This document shows, piece after piece, positions 1-10,925 of a stretch of DNA of 64,000 nt. Source of the DNA: Brienomyrus brachyistius (Eukaryota > Chordata > Actinopteri > Osteoglossiformes > Mormyridae); contig NC_064548.1 in assembly GCF_023856365.1 (NCBI RefSeq), positions 24,657,289 to 24,721,288 on the forward strand, in the 5' to 3' direction. Every line of letters begins with the position of its first letter. The first letter of the stretch is position 1. The translations under genes were made by a program, and so were the position numbers. Below the pieces are notes generated by a model. It worked only from the letters and a program-made list of their open reading frames with translations. It did not search any database and was not told the origin of the DNA.

Positions 1-1999
1 ACTGGACCCCCACCACCCCAACTCCAAGAGGACCACATTCAGCAGCTGAAAGCTTTCCCCGGAGACCTGGGGGTCTTTTGTGTGTGCCTGTGAATACAAT
101 GTGGGTTTAATGCCACTGAACTTGGGAGCAGAGTCTGATCCTGGCCAGCAGGCCCAATTACCCAGAGTCTACGGAGAGCAAATTAATAAGCCTCTGGGCT
201 TTGGATCTGCCCACGAATGCTGAGGGAATGGAGACGCTTCACGGGCACAAAGGGCTCTGTTCCCTGGCTTTTAAGGGGGTGCTAAACTCCCTGATTACAC
301 CCCAAAAAAGCACCCCACCACCTTCCTCCATTTCTTCTTTGAAAGAGAAGGAGGGGGGCAGGATATTCATTCATTCAGCCATTGAGGCCACTCAGCGAGG
401 TGTTAACAAAACACCCCCCCCAGATGAACCCCCCTCCCAAAAAGAAATCAGACTAGCCAAAAAAAAAAAGGGTTGTACTAATAGTTGACTACAAATGAGA
501 AAAAAGACATCAGTTGTGAAGTAGACACAAAGTAGCTCATTTCCTTTTGAAATGGCCGGGGTCCTTGCATGCAGTTCCGGGGGGGTGTGTTCCAGAGGGG
601 CGGATTTGTGCTCGACTCCTGCCCCCATCCCTGGCCTTGCCCCCGGGACCCTCTGTCATGGCGGCCTGGCCCCTGGCATGAGAAAGACCCAGAAGGCCCT
701 TTCTCTCCCCTGAGAGAATCCCTCTCTTGGCAAGCAGAGAAGCTCCGCAGCTAAACTAATTACCGCTCCAGCTTTCTTGGGTTGGAGCGCGGGGGGCTTG
801 TGGGGACAAAGGCGGCCCGGGTGCGGAGTCTCCCTCTCCATTAGCCATACAGATTGGTATCTCAGGGAACAACAAAGAAACGTCCATTAGTGTAATTAAC
901 AGCAAAATGAAATGCGTTTGTGTTGGGACGAGTTGTTTGCTGAGGGTTTTTTTTGTGTCTTTAAGTGCAGACCTTTGATTTGACCGGCTTTGTTCAGCAC
1001 TTGGGAAATAATGAACAGCCGCGAAAGAGAAAAAAAATCCGGCGGACCTCGAGGGCAGCGCCGCGCCGCTTCCCGGCGCTCCGCTTCTCCCGGATCCCTG
1101 TGCTTTCAGGTTTATAACTTCCCATTTTTTTTTAGCGTATCCATGTTACCGATTCCAAAATTTTACCCCAAACCCCACATATCCAGATTTAAAATAAATG
1201 ATAAAATCTCTCCGCTGACATCCATTAGTTTCGTGGTTATGACTCTCCGGGGTGGGATGTGAGGGAGCTCTGCCTCGTTTTTTCTTAGATTAATGGATAC
1301 GTTCGTTCAATTACCGAAATGACACAATAACCTCAGAATTCCCATTGCTCTTCCTCCTCTTGCAAGCTTGGGCGTCTGCCCACCCCCGCCCTCTCCCCCA
1401 GCCCCACTCTCGTCTCCTGCTTTATACCTCTCCTTTCCTTGCCCATGATGACTGTGCCGCTCTGCTTGCTGATTCAGACCAGCAACCTTTCCTAACGTAT
1501 GTCTTTTGAAGAGGTGTTCTGCAGAAGAGGACCGACTGAGGTGGGTAGCTTGGTGTGCAACCATGCAGCGTTATTTTGGATGAGGGAAGGGGCAGGAGAC
1601 TGTGGCTGTTGGTGATACGATGGACGGGAATGAACTGAGAAATAGGAACGTCGGGCTTAAAAGACTTGCGCACATGACTCCTGCTGGTTGGAAGGTGTCA
1701 GTGAGGGAGCCCCCTATTGGACACTCACGGAATGTACGGTTTTCTGCAAAATTCTGGTGAGAATTTGTTTGGATGATTCTAGGACTAATAAGGAGAGACT
1801 TTCCAGTCTGAGGTGACTGTCAGTCAGTGGTCAGGTCATAATTAGGTGATGCAGCCTCCGGAATATCCAGAAAGCCTGTACATCTTTCTTATATTTATAG
1901 CTATATAACCAAGATACAGGGCCCCAGTTCCCATTATGTCAGTCACCTTCTACCAGGGGCCCGGGGCCCGTCCGGCCCTCCTCTCGCTTTCACTTGCTA

Positions 2000-2260
2000 A
2001 CGATGGTGTGGTAACAAACAGATGACCTCATTTACTCAGCCCACCATTACAGCTGAGTCACAGATTTGAAACGGTTGTATCATTAGTCGCATAAGTTTTC
2101 CGGCCCGAAGATCAGCGATAAGTGAACAACAGGAAAGTATGAGCGTCGTCACCATCTTATCTGTGCGAATGCCTGCAGTTCTGCAATTTACTTAATCGTC
2201 TGAGAAAAACTTCAGGAAACAATGAGCGAAATGTTAATTTTTCATGTGAAGCAGAACAGA
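2000..2260. promoter_or_regulatory. Candidate conserved non-coding element
   Basis: The block has no low-complexity sequence and no repeat-family signature. It contains an AP-1-type TGAGTCA at 2054-2060 and several AT-rich homeodomain-like cores. It resembles the texture of vertebrate conserved non-coding elements, but nothing in a single sequence proves constraint. It could equally be neutral unique DNA. Confidence 0.22.
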
Positions 2261-2679
2261 GACTTATTCAAAAGATTCGACTGTCAGTGACATACTCGCC
2301 CCCGGCGCTTGGCAAAGAAAAAAAAACACATCTCTCTAGTAGTGTCTCTACACAACAACTTTCCAGTTTTGTGCTGCAGTGGCTGGTATGGAGGTGAGGC
2401 CGATCCCAGCTTCGGCTGTGTGCCATGCGGGTTTCTCGGGTCTGGGCTTTTGCTGATTGATACTTCTTGACAAACCAGAGAAACGTTTAATAATGAAATC
2501 CTTGCCCCTGACAAATATGTCACCATGGATCAAGATGATTCCTTTCCAAAGAAAGTGGCCCAGGAGGGAATGGTGATCCCAGCTAATTGTGGGTTCGTCC
2601 TCCCCGGACCAGACCTTGCTTTGGCGCTATCCATCAATCTGTACCCCTCTGTGCGAGAGGCAGGTGTTTAAAACGTTAT

Positions 2680-2900
2680 TAGGTCAGCCAGCGCTACGGC
2701 CGGATGACTGACGGCTTGGCGGATGCCCTCTAATTACGACCGTGACAGAGAGGTGAGGTCTGATTGGCCGCAGGTGTGAATAATGAATGACCCGCCCCCT
2801 TAAAGGGCTCCCAGACATCATGTTATGATTTTCGTCATTCTGACAGGCGTGCTTAGGAATGCCTTTACCTCCTGTGAATAGTGATCGATGTCGCCGTGCA
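2680..2900. promoter_or_regulatory. Candidate conserved non-coding element
   Basis: Within about 50 bases there is TAATTA (2731), an inverted CCAAT box ATTGG (2763-2767) and an E-box CAGGTG (2771-2776), followed by AT-rich homeodomain-like sites. The clustering and lack of repeats make this one of the better regulatory candidates at the left of the window. Function is inferred from motif density only. Confidence 0.25.
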
Positions 2901-3230
2901 GCCATGCATCACCGAACGCATATCACACCTGCTCAGATGATCACGTGAATCTCACAAGGGCCGTGCTGCAATACAAGGAGTATTTTGCAGTGTAATGCAG
3001 TTATGAAGGCATCCGTTTTCAAACAGATACTCATCCCGTAGAGGACCAGGAGCTGACGAAAGGTTAATCAGACCAGGACCCTGCAATTGTCTCGGATTGG
3101 GCCCAGCTCCATGGTAGAGTGTTCGCACACTCAGAGAGTCGCTCGTTAGCGTTAACTGTGGTTCACTAGGACTTCCGGTGAATCTGGAGGGTGCGTACAA
3201 TCATGGCTGACCCCACGTTTGACCCATCAA

Positions 3231-3712
3231 CCCATATATCCCACTGCGCACCTATCTCTCACACTGCACACCTATCTATCACACTGCACACCCATTTATT
3301 ACATGGCACACCTATCTATCCCACTGTGCACCCATCTATATCACTGTGCACCTATCACACTGCACACCCATCTATCACCCTGCACACCCGTCCATCACAC
3401 TGCACACCCATCTATCCCACTGTGCACCCATCTATCCCACTGTGCACCCATCTATGTCACTGTGCACCTATCACACTGCGTACCCATCTATCACACATAA
3501 CCATCTGTTACAAAGCACACCCATCTATCCCACTGTTTGCCTATCTGTTACACTACACACCGATCTATTAAATGGCACACCCATATATCACACTGCACAC
3601 CCATATATCACACTGCACACCCATCTATCACACTGCACACCCATATATCTCACTGTGCACTTATCTATCACACTGCGCACCCAGCTATCCCACTGTGCAC
3701 TTATCTATCACA
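3231..3712 (+). repeat. 20-bp minisatellite, about 24 units
   Basis: A 20-base unit close to CACCCATCTATCACACTGCA is repeated head to tail for about 480 bases, with units differing mainly at the CACAC/CCCAC and GCAC/GTGC positions. Because 20 is not a multiple of 3 and the unit lacks stops in the forward direction, all three plus-strand frames stay open and give overlapping His/Thr/Pro/Ser-rich frames of 90-130 codons. These are a by-product of the repeat and not a gene. The array begins and ends in unrelated unique DNA and has somewhat more degenerate outer units. Confidence 0.93.
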
Positions 3713-5745
3713 ATACTTTTAGCGATTTTTCATAATTTTTTGAAGGTGGTCCACTGGTTTTTAGTGTGATTTACATCCTTCTAGCATCCCGCTGTGATGT
3801 CTCGCTGTCCTCTGGGCGGGGCCAGTGCGTGGGCTGTCTTGTTTCCAGAAACAGCTGAGCTAGAGGGTTTGGAGGTGATGGATCCTTTCCCTTTGCGGGT
3901 GAGAAATACCAGGCGTGCCCAGGGCAAAGGGGTACCGTGCATGAGGGTGTTGATGTGCTTCCAGGGACAGCTGTCACTGTGCATAACTGAGGCCAAAGTA
4001 CCCCAGGATACTGATCTGCTGCTGGCTCCACCCATGGCGTGGGGGGAGGGGGGGAGTGGGGGGTGGTTCTGGCTCTGTGGGTGACATGTGAAGTGTGCCT
4101 CTCACCCCCACTCTGTCACTGTGGTTCCTTCCGTCCATGCTGGTCCAGAGGAGATGCATGAGAACCTTCCCAGGTGACCGAGCGATACCACAGTCAGGAA
4201 AGCAGCGAGCTCTGGAAAATTCTGCCGTTATGAAAACGCCCCTGAAATTCGGTTCCCACCAGACACTCTGACTCTTACCCAGGATCCAATAGCTCCAGGA
4301 AGGCCTTATGTTTTTGCTGGGCTGGTGCCATTTTTTCGACTGTGATGGCTGCCCTGTAAATACAGGCCCTCTTTCGGCTATCTTGATCTGATAGTGAAGC
4401 TTTCAGCGTCATTTGTCGGCTGTTTTCGAAAAGGTCCCACTGTATTTCCCCTAATTTGGGTATTGTGGCGTTTCTCGCGCTCCAGGCCCTCGGATCCAGA
4501 AGGAGATCTAAGGGCACTTCGTTCATGTCTGAAATAAATTCCTGCCCCCAACCAACCCCCCATCCCCACAATGTTTCCAGGAAATGAATGGCAGTCTGTT
4601 GGCACTTAAGGCCTTGTTTGTGGTCCGGCACCTGGCTGTGTATCAACATGGAGCCCGGGATCGAACCGGGGTGTGAATTCTCATCAAGGACCTCAGTGTC
4701 CGGCATATAGGATAATCGACCATCATTCAACAAACCGCAGACTGGTCCTCCACTGTTTTGTGCCGTAAAATATAATTACGACCGGGACACGATCCAGAGA
4801 TGTCGGTCTGGCCACTCGTTTGCTCTAAGAGCTCGAATATGACAAGGAAGAATTTAATAGATTCTCAACAACTGTTCATTTTCCGGAGTCACAATTTACT
4901 GTGAAAATGCACTGCCACTGGAATTCAATCTGACTAGCTGGGGGTTTGGGGCGGGAGGTCAGTGGCGGGGGTGACCTGAAATAGCAGCATGGTATTTACA
5001 AAGTTTTGTGCTATGTGTCTGCAGGGACAAATAAAGTCCGGTACTGTTTTCGACAGGAAGGCCATCCCCCCTCAGTCCTTTCATCGCCCTGAGCGCAGGC
5101 CCAGGCAGCCACTCCCTTCCATGCAAGGACCTGGGCTAAGAGGAAGGGTGCGCTGACCCCCGTTCTGAGAGCCCCAGTCGCTCCAGCCGAATAACCACCA
5201 TTCAGAGCCAGAAGGGGCTTGACTCTTCGGGGCCGTCTGTTATCCAGGCGCCAAATAAAGGCGTCCAGAGCTCTGCCTGACTGCAAAAGTTTGACGTTAT
5301 CAGCTAATTAGTGGTAAAGCAGCACTGAGCCGATACCGGCTTTAAATAGGACGGCTCTTATGGAGATGAAAGTGACTAATGCCATTTAAAATAGACAGAT
5401 GAGTATGATGGGATGTGCTGGCAGATTTTAAAACACCAGATTCTTCCCTTTCATTTCCCATCGAGATACATAAAGAAGTAAAGGTACATCGCTTTGGCTC
5501 TCTTATCTTTGAGAAGGCTTCAGGGAAATAATTGGATTCATCTAATTGCTACTCTCCTGCCTGTGAGGTCACCTGACCCCTTTGTACCTCGTCACCATGG
5601 GGATGGCTGCGGCTAGACGATGGTCAGTCCTCCCTGGAAGGACCAGACACCTGAGAAAAAGAGGAAGATCTCGGAGGTGTCATTCTGGTGCCTTTACTGA
5701 GGGCTGTGGGTTTTACTTTAACATTTGTTCAGCCTTATTTTAGAT
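3713..5745. other. Non-coding DNA with a tRNA-like fragment and a G-rich patch
   Basis: No exon is supported. A minus-strand open frame of 152 codons spans 4275-4733, but it has no domain I recognise, it runs through the tRNA-like fragment at 4654-4715, and its start has no supporting context. A G-rich patch at about 4040-4065 has four closely spaced G runs that fit a G-quadruplex pattern. The rest, including 4740-5745, looks like unique DNA. Confidence 0.5.
4640..4715 (-). other. tRNA-like T-arm / Pol III B-box fragment
   Basis: On the minus strand, 4654-4670 forms a T-arm with a perfect 5-bp stem (CCCGG/CCGGG) around the loop TTCGATC, and it matches the Pol III B-box GGTTCGATCCC. Upstream there is a 17-base segment that could be a weak anticodon arm with a T before GAT, but it holds a mismatch and two wobble pairs. 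No matching acceptor stem or clear A-box is visible. It may be the head of an old tRNA-derived SINE, a decayed tRNA pseudogene, or chance. Confidence 0.3.
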
Positions 5746-6050
5746 CAGGGGTCACCAACCTTTTTGAAACTGAGAGCTACTTCACGGGTACTGAGCCATA
5801 CAAAGGTTACCAGTTTGAAACGCCCTCCTAAACTTACCTAAACTTCATGTATAATAAAGATGTTTTAAATGCTTTTTTTTTTTTTTTTTTAGATATTGTC
5901 ATTTTCAAATCTATATAAATTCAAATGTGATTAAAGAAGAATAGCAACAGGATAAATAGTTGTGCTATTTTTAGAACAGGTCCGCGGGCGACTCATGTGG
6001 TCCTTGGGGGCGTCCTGGTGCCCGCGGGCGACTCATGTTGGTGACCCCTG
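5746..6050 (+). mobile_element. Non-autonomous hAT-type miniature element
   Basis: The element starts with CAGGGGTCACCAAC and ends with its inverted complement GTTGGTGACCCCTG, so terminal inverted repeats of at least 14 bases are seen directly. The CAGGGGTC ends are typical of Charlie-like hAT elements. The 305-base interior has a poly-T tract and no coding frame, so mobility would have depended on a transposase elsewhere. Near the right end a short segment (GCGGGCGACTCATG) occurs twice. Flanks share a TTAGA core, offset by one base, that may be a decayed target duplication. A second, oppositely oriented copy lies at 39454-39742. Confidence 0.8.
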
Positions 6051-6182
6051 GTTAGAAGCTTTATTATGTGTTTGTTCATAATTAATTCTGTATCTTAACT
6101 GAAAATAGACTCATTCGGTCTTTATTCAATACTGTTATGAAGCCTCATATGCCAAGACAACAGATTTTCTGTCTTAGTGTGA

Positions 6183-6203
6183 CCCCCCCCCCCCCCCCCC
6201 CCC
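6183..6203. repeat. Poly-C tract, 21 C
   Basis: An uninterrupted run of 21 C on the plus strand. It is one of an unusually large set of long G or C homopolymers in the window. The exact length may be affected by sequencing or assembly. Confidence 0.9.
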
Positions 6204-6539
6204 AGTTCTCCTGCACCTTGACTGCCTCGGAGAAACGTTTCAGCTTTCAAAACCGCCGATGACTGACCAAGAGCAAACACAGTCTCCTCTTTCCCTCTCT
6301 GACAACCTCCAACAGTCAATACTTCCGTCTCCTGTTGTTTTCTCCAGCTCCCTGTCTGCAGCCACAAAGGTAATATAATTCAGGGCAAGAAATTAGTTAA
6401 AAGGGGCAAAGAAACACTTCTACTCCGTATTTTAACATGCATGCAAAGATTGTTCCAAGCGATTAAATTCGCAATTTTATCTCATTTCATTCTAAGAGAA
6501 ATAACATAATATTTCCTATGTTCTACCTTCCTCCATGTT

Positions 6540-7030
6540 TGTGATTAAAATCTGAAATGTCCACGATTTAATTAACGAGAGCTGGTACATTTGCTTACTG
6601 GCTGACTTATGCCGGAATGATATTGTCCTTAATATATTAATAGATGCTTAGCACTTTGTGAAATTGGCCAGGCGATCCTGTCGCAGACTGACAGGTTGCT
6701 CCATCGCCTCCATCTGCGAGGCTCGGAATCATCTCAAGTGCCCAGGCCAAGACGTTGCCATCTCTTAAGACGGGGTCTACAATTTAGCCGATTGGCCCCC
6801 CATCTGCAAATTTTCTATGCCTCGAGTGGTACTTCTTGGTGAGCGTTGCTAATTACTTTGGTAGAGGATCAGCCCCATGTAAGTGGATTGGCGCAAACGC
6901 AAGTCTACGTTCTGCTCCAGAACCAAAAAGGCTTCTTCAGCAGAGTGGCTGCTGACGATCAGCCATCTCTGTTTGTCTGGGGCAATTTCTCTTGATAAAT
7001 GACTCTGTGTCAAAGGTGTTCCCATTTCAT
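6540..7030. promoter_or_regulatory. Candidate conserved non-coding block
   Basis: About 490 bases free of simple repeats and repeat-family signatures, with several homeodomain-type cores (for example TTAATTAAC near 6568 and TAATTAC near 6849) and an inverted CCAAT box near 6792. The sequence texture, uniform and rich in TF-like words, is what vertebrate developmental enhancers often look like. No open frame of interest lies here. Regulatory function is inference. Confidence 0.28.
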
Positions 7031-7314
7031 TTTTCAGCCCTAACCGTTACTGATTTATAATAGCTCTTCGTACATAATTTAACATTTATAATTTCCATCC
7101 ATCCATCCTCCTTCCAATTAGGGTCATTGGTAAGCCCCTCTCTGGAAGCACAGGGCGCAGGATGGAGGACATCTGCATGGGAGGTTTTATGATTAAAAAA
7201 GACTCCAATTTCTGTTAATAATGCTCTGTCAGAGTCTGTCTTCTAAATGCCATTTTGAATTACTTTCTTTGTACAAAGTCATAGCCTAAGGATTTTTTAA
7301 TAGATTTTAGAAAA

Positions 7315-7470
7315 ATATCCATCCATCCATCCATCCATCCATCCATCCATCCATCCATCCATCCATCCATCCATCCATCCATCCATTTCCTGTAACCACG
7401 TATCCTATTCAGGGTCGCAGGGGATCCGGAGCCTATCCCAGAGGCTACAGGTATAATACAGTGAACAATC
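7315..7470 (-). repeat. (CATC)n tract attached to a SINE 3' end remnant
   Basis: Bases 7315-7386 are a nearly perfect CATC/ATCC microsatellite of about 17 units. It is followed by a piece containing GGGTCGCAGGGGATCCGGAG and GCCTATCCCAGAGG, the same phrase seen beside the CATC tract of the SINE at 51496-51673. Read on the minus strand this is a SINE 3' end running into a (GATG)n tail. The 5' tRNA-like part is missing, so this is a 5'-truncated copy. A shorter CATC tract lies at about 7095-7107. Confidence 0.8.
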
Positions 7471-8894
7471 CAAAATGGGGCACTAACCCAGTACAGGTTT
7501 TAGAAGAATAATGAACTTGAATAACAAAAAAAATATAAAAATAGTGTGTGGCATTTGTCAAATTATTTTGGCAAGCAGGCTGCAACTGATATTCTGTTTG
7601 ATCTCCCCAGGTGGGGGGCAGGCCTCCCCACCACTGCTGCCTCCTTAAGCTCTAACACACTGGCAGGCAGTGGGACGCCATCTGTGGGTGACGTGTGACC
7701 CCCCCCCTCCTCCCCCGCTTCTCCCACCTGACATTCTCCATGCCAACAGAGGCCACAGAGTGGCAGTCCACTGCTGACTGACTTTCTCAAGGTGCTTGGC
7801 GGGGGGGGGGGGGGAGGGGGGGGGTGTGGCCTGGCCAAAACCTCAGACCCGTGCCACCAAAATCTTCTGGATTCTTCTCCAAGGTTGTGTTATGAAAATC
7901 CTTAGCAGGTTCTTCAAAGCTACGCATGGAGGTTACAGTGTAATGCCTATATTATTAATGCAGGGGAATGTTTACAGAAACAGCCCATACTGTTATGGAC
8001 TGACATACAGTCCATATTTCCCCACTAGCTCAGCTAAGGAATTACCTTAGCCTGCATCCGCTATCTGAAAATATCACAAGGGATCCAACCTTCCTGAAGC
8101 TAAACACCTAAACCACCCAGACAACATGTACATACATGCCCTAGTTTAAATTCTGACAGTCACAAGATGCTAACCAAACACAATCAACAGCTTTACACAC
8201 ACGGACAAACAAACTCAAATTGTAAACAAACTCATAGACATGGTAATGTGTGTTTCCCCGGCCGTTAGAAGCATTTTGGAGACTTCTCAAGACAACAACT
8301 TGAACCTCTACCGCTTGGCAATAATCAATATAAATCTTGTCTGGATTGGTTCAGCAACCACTCGGGTTACATCACTCCAATTGACCCTGTGTTTAATTGT
8401 AGCTTTTTCTGTTTAAATCCATTACTGACTCCGTATTAAGTTTTAAGAGTCATTCTGGATGTCCCCTCTTGCACCTATCCTGCCACCAGAGTGACAAGTG
8501 CCATGAAGCGATCTTTAAAATAAGGTGGGACTTGTGATACGTCGTTAAACTCCTCTTTTGCTGGGCTCATTTATTCCTGTGTCAAGGACCTGCAGGTTGT
8601 CAGGTGGTCGAGAGTTCCCGGTGCTCCCCGTGGTACGAGGTGGTTGGCTGGAACGTCTTGCCATTCAGATAAAATGGAAGCGATTGGTCCTTTTGTGGGC
8701 TCATCTTGTTCAGTAGGTCAAAAGCTACATATTGAATGCTGTAAAGTGTGTGTGTGCACAGTGTACATGAACATTTTAGCTTCTTTTTAGCCTAAAGGCC
8801 TACGATGGCTATTGATCCTTTGACCTTTATGGGAGCTACAATTGCTGATATCAGCATACTTTGCAGGGTGAGTGTTACATTATTCATGTAAAAC
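7471..8894. other. Non-coding DNA with a poly-G tract
   Basis: No exon or mobile element is supported. At 7801-7824 there is a run of 14 G, one A and 9 G. A minus-strand open frame across 7563-7838 is opened by this tract, which encodes polyproline on that strand. The rest looks unique. Confidence 0.5.
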
Positions 8895-9095
8895 CAGTGG
8901 TTCTCGAAGTCGGTCCTCTGACCCACTGCCCTGAATGTTTTCCTGCTATCCCTGCCCCACACACAAGTCCCAGCTGTCTTTCAGCTTCTGATTACCTGGA
9001 TCAGGTGTGTTCAGTCAATCAGCAGTGTGTAGGGCAGGGATAGCTGGAGAACACGCAGGGCAGTGGGGCCCGAGGACCGACTTCGAGAACCACTG
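8895..9095 (+). mobile_element. Fold-back hAT-type miniature element
   Basis: The 201-base element begins CAGTGGTTCTCGAAGTCGG and ends with its exact inverted complement; the outermost 24 bases of each end pair perfectly. With a few mismatches the arms extend to about 65 bases each, so nearly the whole element can fold into a long hairpin. The loop holds the phrase GATCAGGTGTGTT that I associate with a common fish hAT family with CAGTGGTTCTC ends. Flanks ATGTAAAAC (left) and ATGCAAAC (right) look like a slightly decayed 8-base target duplication. There is no coding capacity. Confidence 0.88.
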
Positions 9096-10366
9096 ATGCA
9101 AACAAACAGGAAGTGCAGAGTAGCGGCCATATTGAAAAGCTTTATGTAAGTGACTTTATGTCTGGATAATGTTTTTTAATGTTGGAAACTTGCGTATTAT
9201 TATAAGTTATTTGTGGTCAGATTTTCTTCTTAAAGTGTTTTTCATAGATTTTTTTTTGAAGTCTGGAAATTAGCAGGGTAAGAGATTACCGGAATTAGTA
9301 GATGAGTCAAAAAATACACTGGTGTATTGGATGGTTGGATGGAAAGGGGTCAGTTTGATATTTAGATATAAAAAAGCACAATTCTATGTTTTATGCCTTA
9401 TTTGAGGAGATCATTTCTTTAAAGTTTTGCTCCATTAGGGACAGGGAACTGAACCACAGGTAAATGGAATATGGTTCTAAGAAATGGTGCAGGGGTTGGG
9501 GAACAGCTCAGCCATTATGGGGAGCTTTAGGGAAACCTGACAAGCACTGGGGCTTGGCAGCGGGGTCCAGGCGCACAGGATGGGGTCGAGAGAGACAGGA
9601 GATCCACTTCCTGTTATTGTTAACGACGCACAGGCGAGTGAAGGGGCTGGCCTGTGGGTGTCCCCCGGCCCTTACCAGCCACACACCCTGTTTTCATCAT
9701 TTATTTAAAATATCAGAATAACGTTGCATGTACCGCCTTTTCCCAGGGGCCGGGTACGGCAAAAGTTAACTTACGCTGGTGACTTCACACGTGATTGCTC
9801 ACCAAGGAACACCGAGGTCAAATACTTACTTTTTTTTATTGGAAAAAAAGATATATATGCCAGGTGTGAGGATTGATCACTTATGGCTTCAACATGGGCA
9901 ATGTCAGTTATTCAATAGAACATTTTCAGGCAATTTCTGGGTGCCTGAAAAGCCTCGCAGGGCCATTACACTGCCTGACACGCAAGAGCTCCCTGAAGTG
10001 TCCGAGGGCTGGATGTAAGATACCCGCTTAGACACCATAAAGGCAGCACGTCATTCTTGACTTTCCACGCAATTGCTTTTCAATGGATGTACATGGCGAG
10101 GCCCCGTTTGCCCTCACCGCCGTCCCGTGAGGCGTGAACGCCGTTCGTCTTTCTGCCTTATTGTCTCGCTGAACTTCTGCAGAGGTTGAATTAGAAAGAG
10201 GCTGGCTGGAGGAACCTGTCACGTCTGCCGTGAGCTGGCAAGGCGTTCAAACTCACTGTGCATGTGGATCGTAGCGTCATGGTCAGCGTATGGACAACAG
10301 TGCCTTAAAAGCCAGAACAGGAAAAATCATATAATGTTATTGCCTACTGAAAACATGCAGAGCTAC
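9096..10366. other. Non-coding DNA, nothing recognised
   Basis: I see no exon, RNA gene or recognisable repeat. Open frames at 9464-9721 and 9779-10018 are short, lack domains and have no splice or promoter context that would support them. Confidence 0.45.
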
Positions 10367-10925
10367 CCATCCATCCATCCATCCATCCATCCATCCATCC
10401 ATCTTCCAAGCACTTATGCTGATCAGGGCCACCTGGATCATATCCCAGGCAGCACAGAGCAGGAGGACACCCAACATGGGATACCAGTCCATCCCAGGGC
10501 ACATACTGTGGAGAATTTAGAGCAGGGAATCCCCAATCCCATTCCTGGAGGGTCAGTCTGCACCACAGTTTGCAGATTTCCCTGCTCAGACACACCTACT
10601 AAACCTGGCAATTGGCTGGTGAGCTGAATAATGTGTGTTGAGAAGGGAAATCTGCAAACTGTGGTGCAGACTGGCCCTTCAGGATCAGAATAGGCAAGAG
10701 ACATCTATTACTCTAACAGTGTGTCTTTGGACTACGGCAGGCAACCCTGCTGGATAGAAAACCTGCTGGACACTTGCACTCCGGGATCGGGGTTACTTAC
10801 AGCAGGATTATGGGAAATTCACATGACACTGGGAAAAACTCCACACTCACACAAAAACAAGTGGGAGGATTTGAACCCCCCCAACCCCAGAGATGAAAGG
10901 TTCAGTGATGCCCAACGATCCACAA
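10367..10925 (-). mobile_element. tRNA-derived SINE with (GATG)n tail, split by a nested element
   Basis: Read on the minus strand, this has a degenerate tRNA-like head near 10870-10925, a middle part, and a 3' end that runs into the CATC/GATG tract at 10367-10402. On the plus strand the recognisable phrases are GGATACCAGTCCATCCCAGG, GTGTCTTTGGACTACGGCAG and AACTCCACACTCACAC, as in other fish SINEs of this type. The copy is old and diverged. A fold-back hAT-like element (about 10523-10695) sits inside it, so the SINE inserted first. Confidence 0.68.
10523..10695 (+). mobile_element. Fold-back hAT-like miniature element nested in a SINE
   Basis: Two arms of about 55 bases form an inverted repeat. 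The left arm includes CAGTCTGCACCACAGTTTGC at about 10554 and the right arm carries its inverted complement at about 10655. The left end CAGGGAATCCCCAATCCC looks like a hAT terminus, while the right end has decayed and no clear target duplication remains. The spacer between arms is about 40 bases. There is no coding frame. It interrupts the older SINE that occupies 10367-10925. Confidence 0.7.

Larger units (their letters stand above)
1..3230. other. Single-copy-looking non-coding DNA, no gene seen
   Basis: I see no convincing exon, repeat or RNA gene in this stretch. Open frames are under 100 codons, overlap each other on both strands and show no recognisable domain. A short CpG-rich patch lies near 1018-1100. 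The DNA around 860-1260, 2000-2260 and 2680-2900 is AT/GC-balanced, free of simple repeats and rich in homeodomain-type and AP-1-type motifs, so it may hold regulatory elements. That last point is inference. Confidence 0.5.

Noticed and set aside
4275..4733. 152-codon minus-strand open frame
   Set aside because: It runs through a tRNA-like fragment, which is not expected of a protein gene, and shows no known motif.
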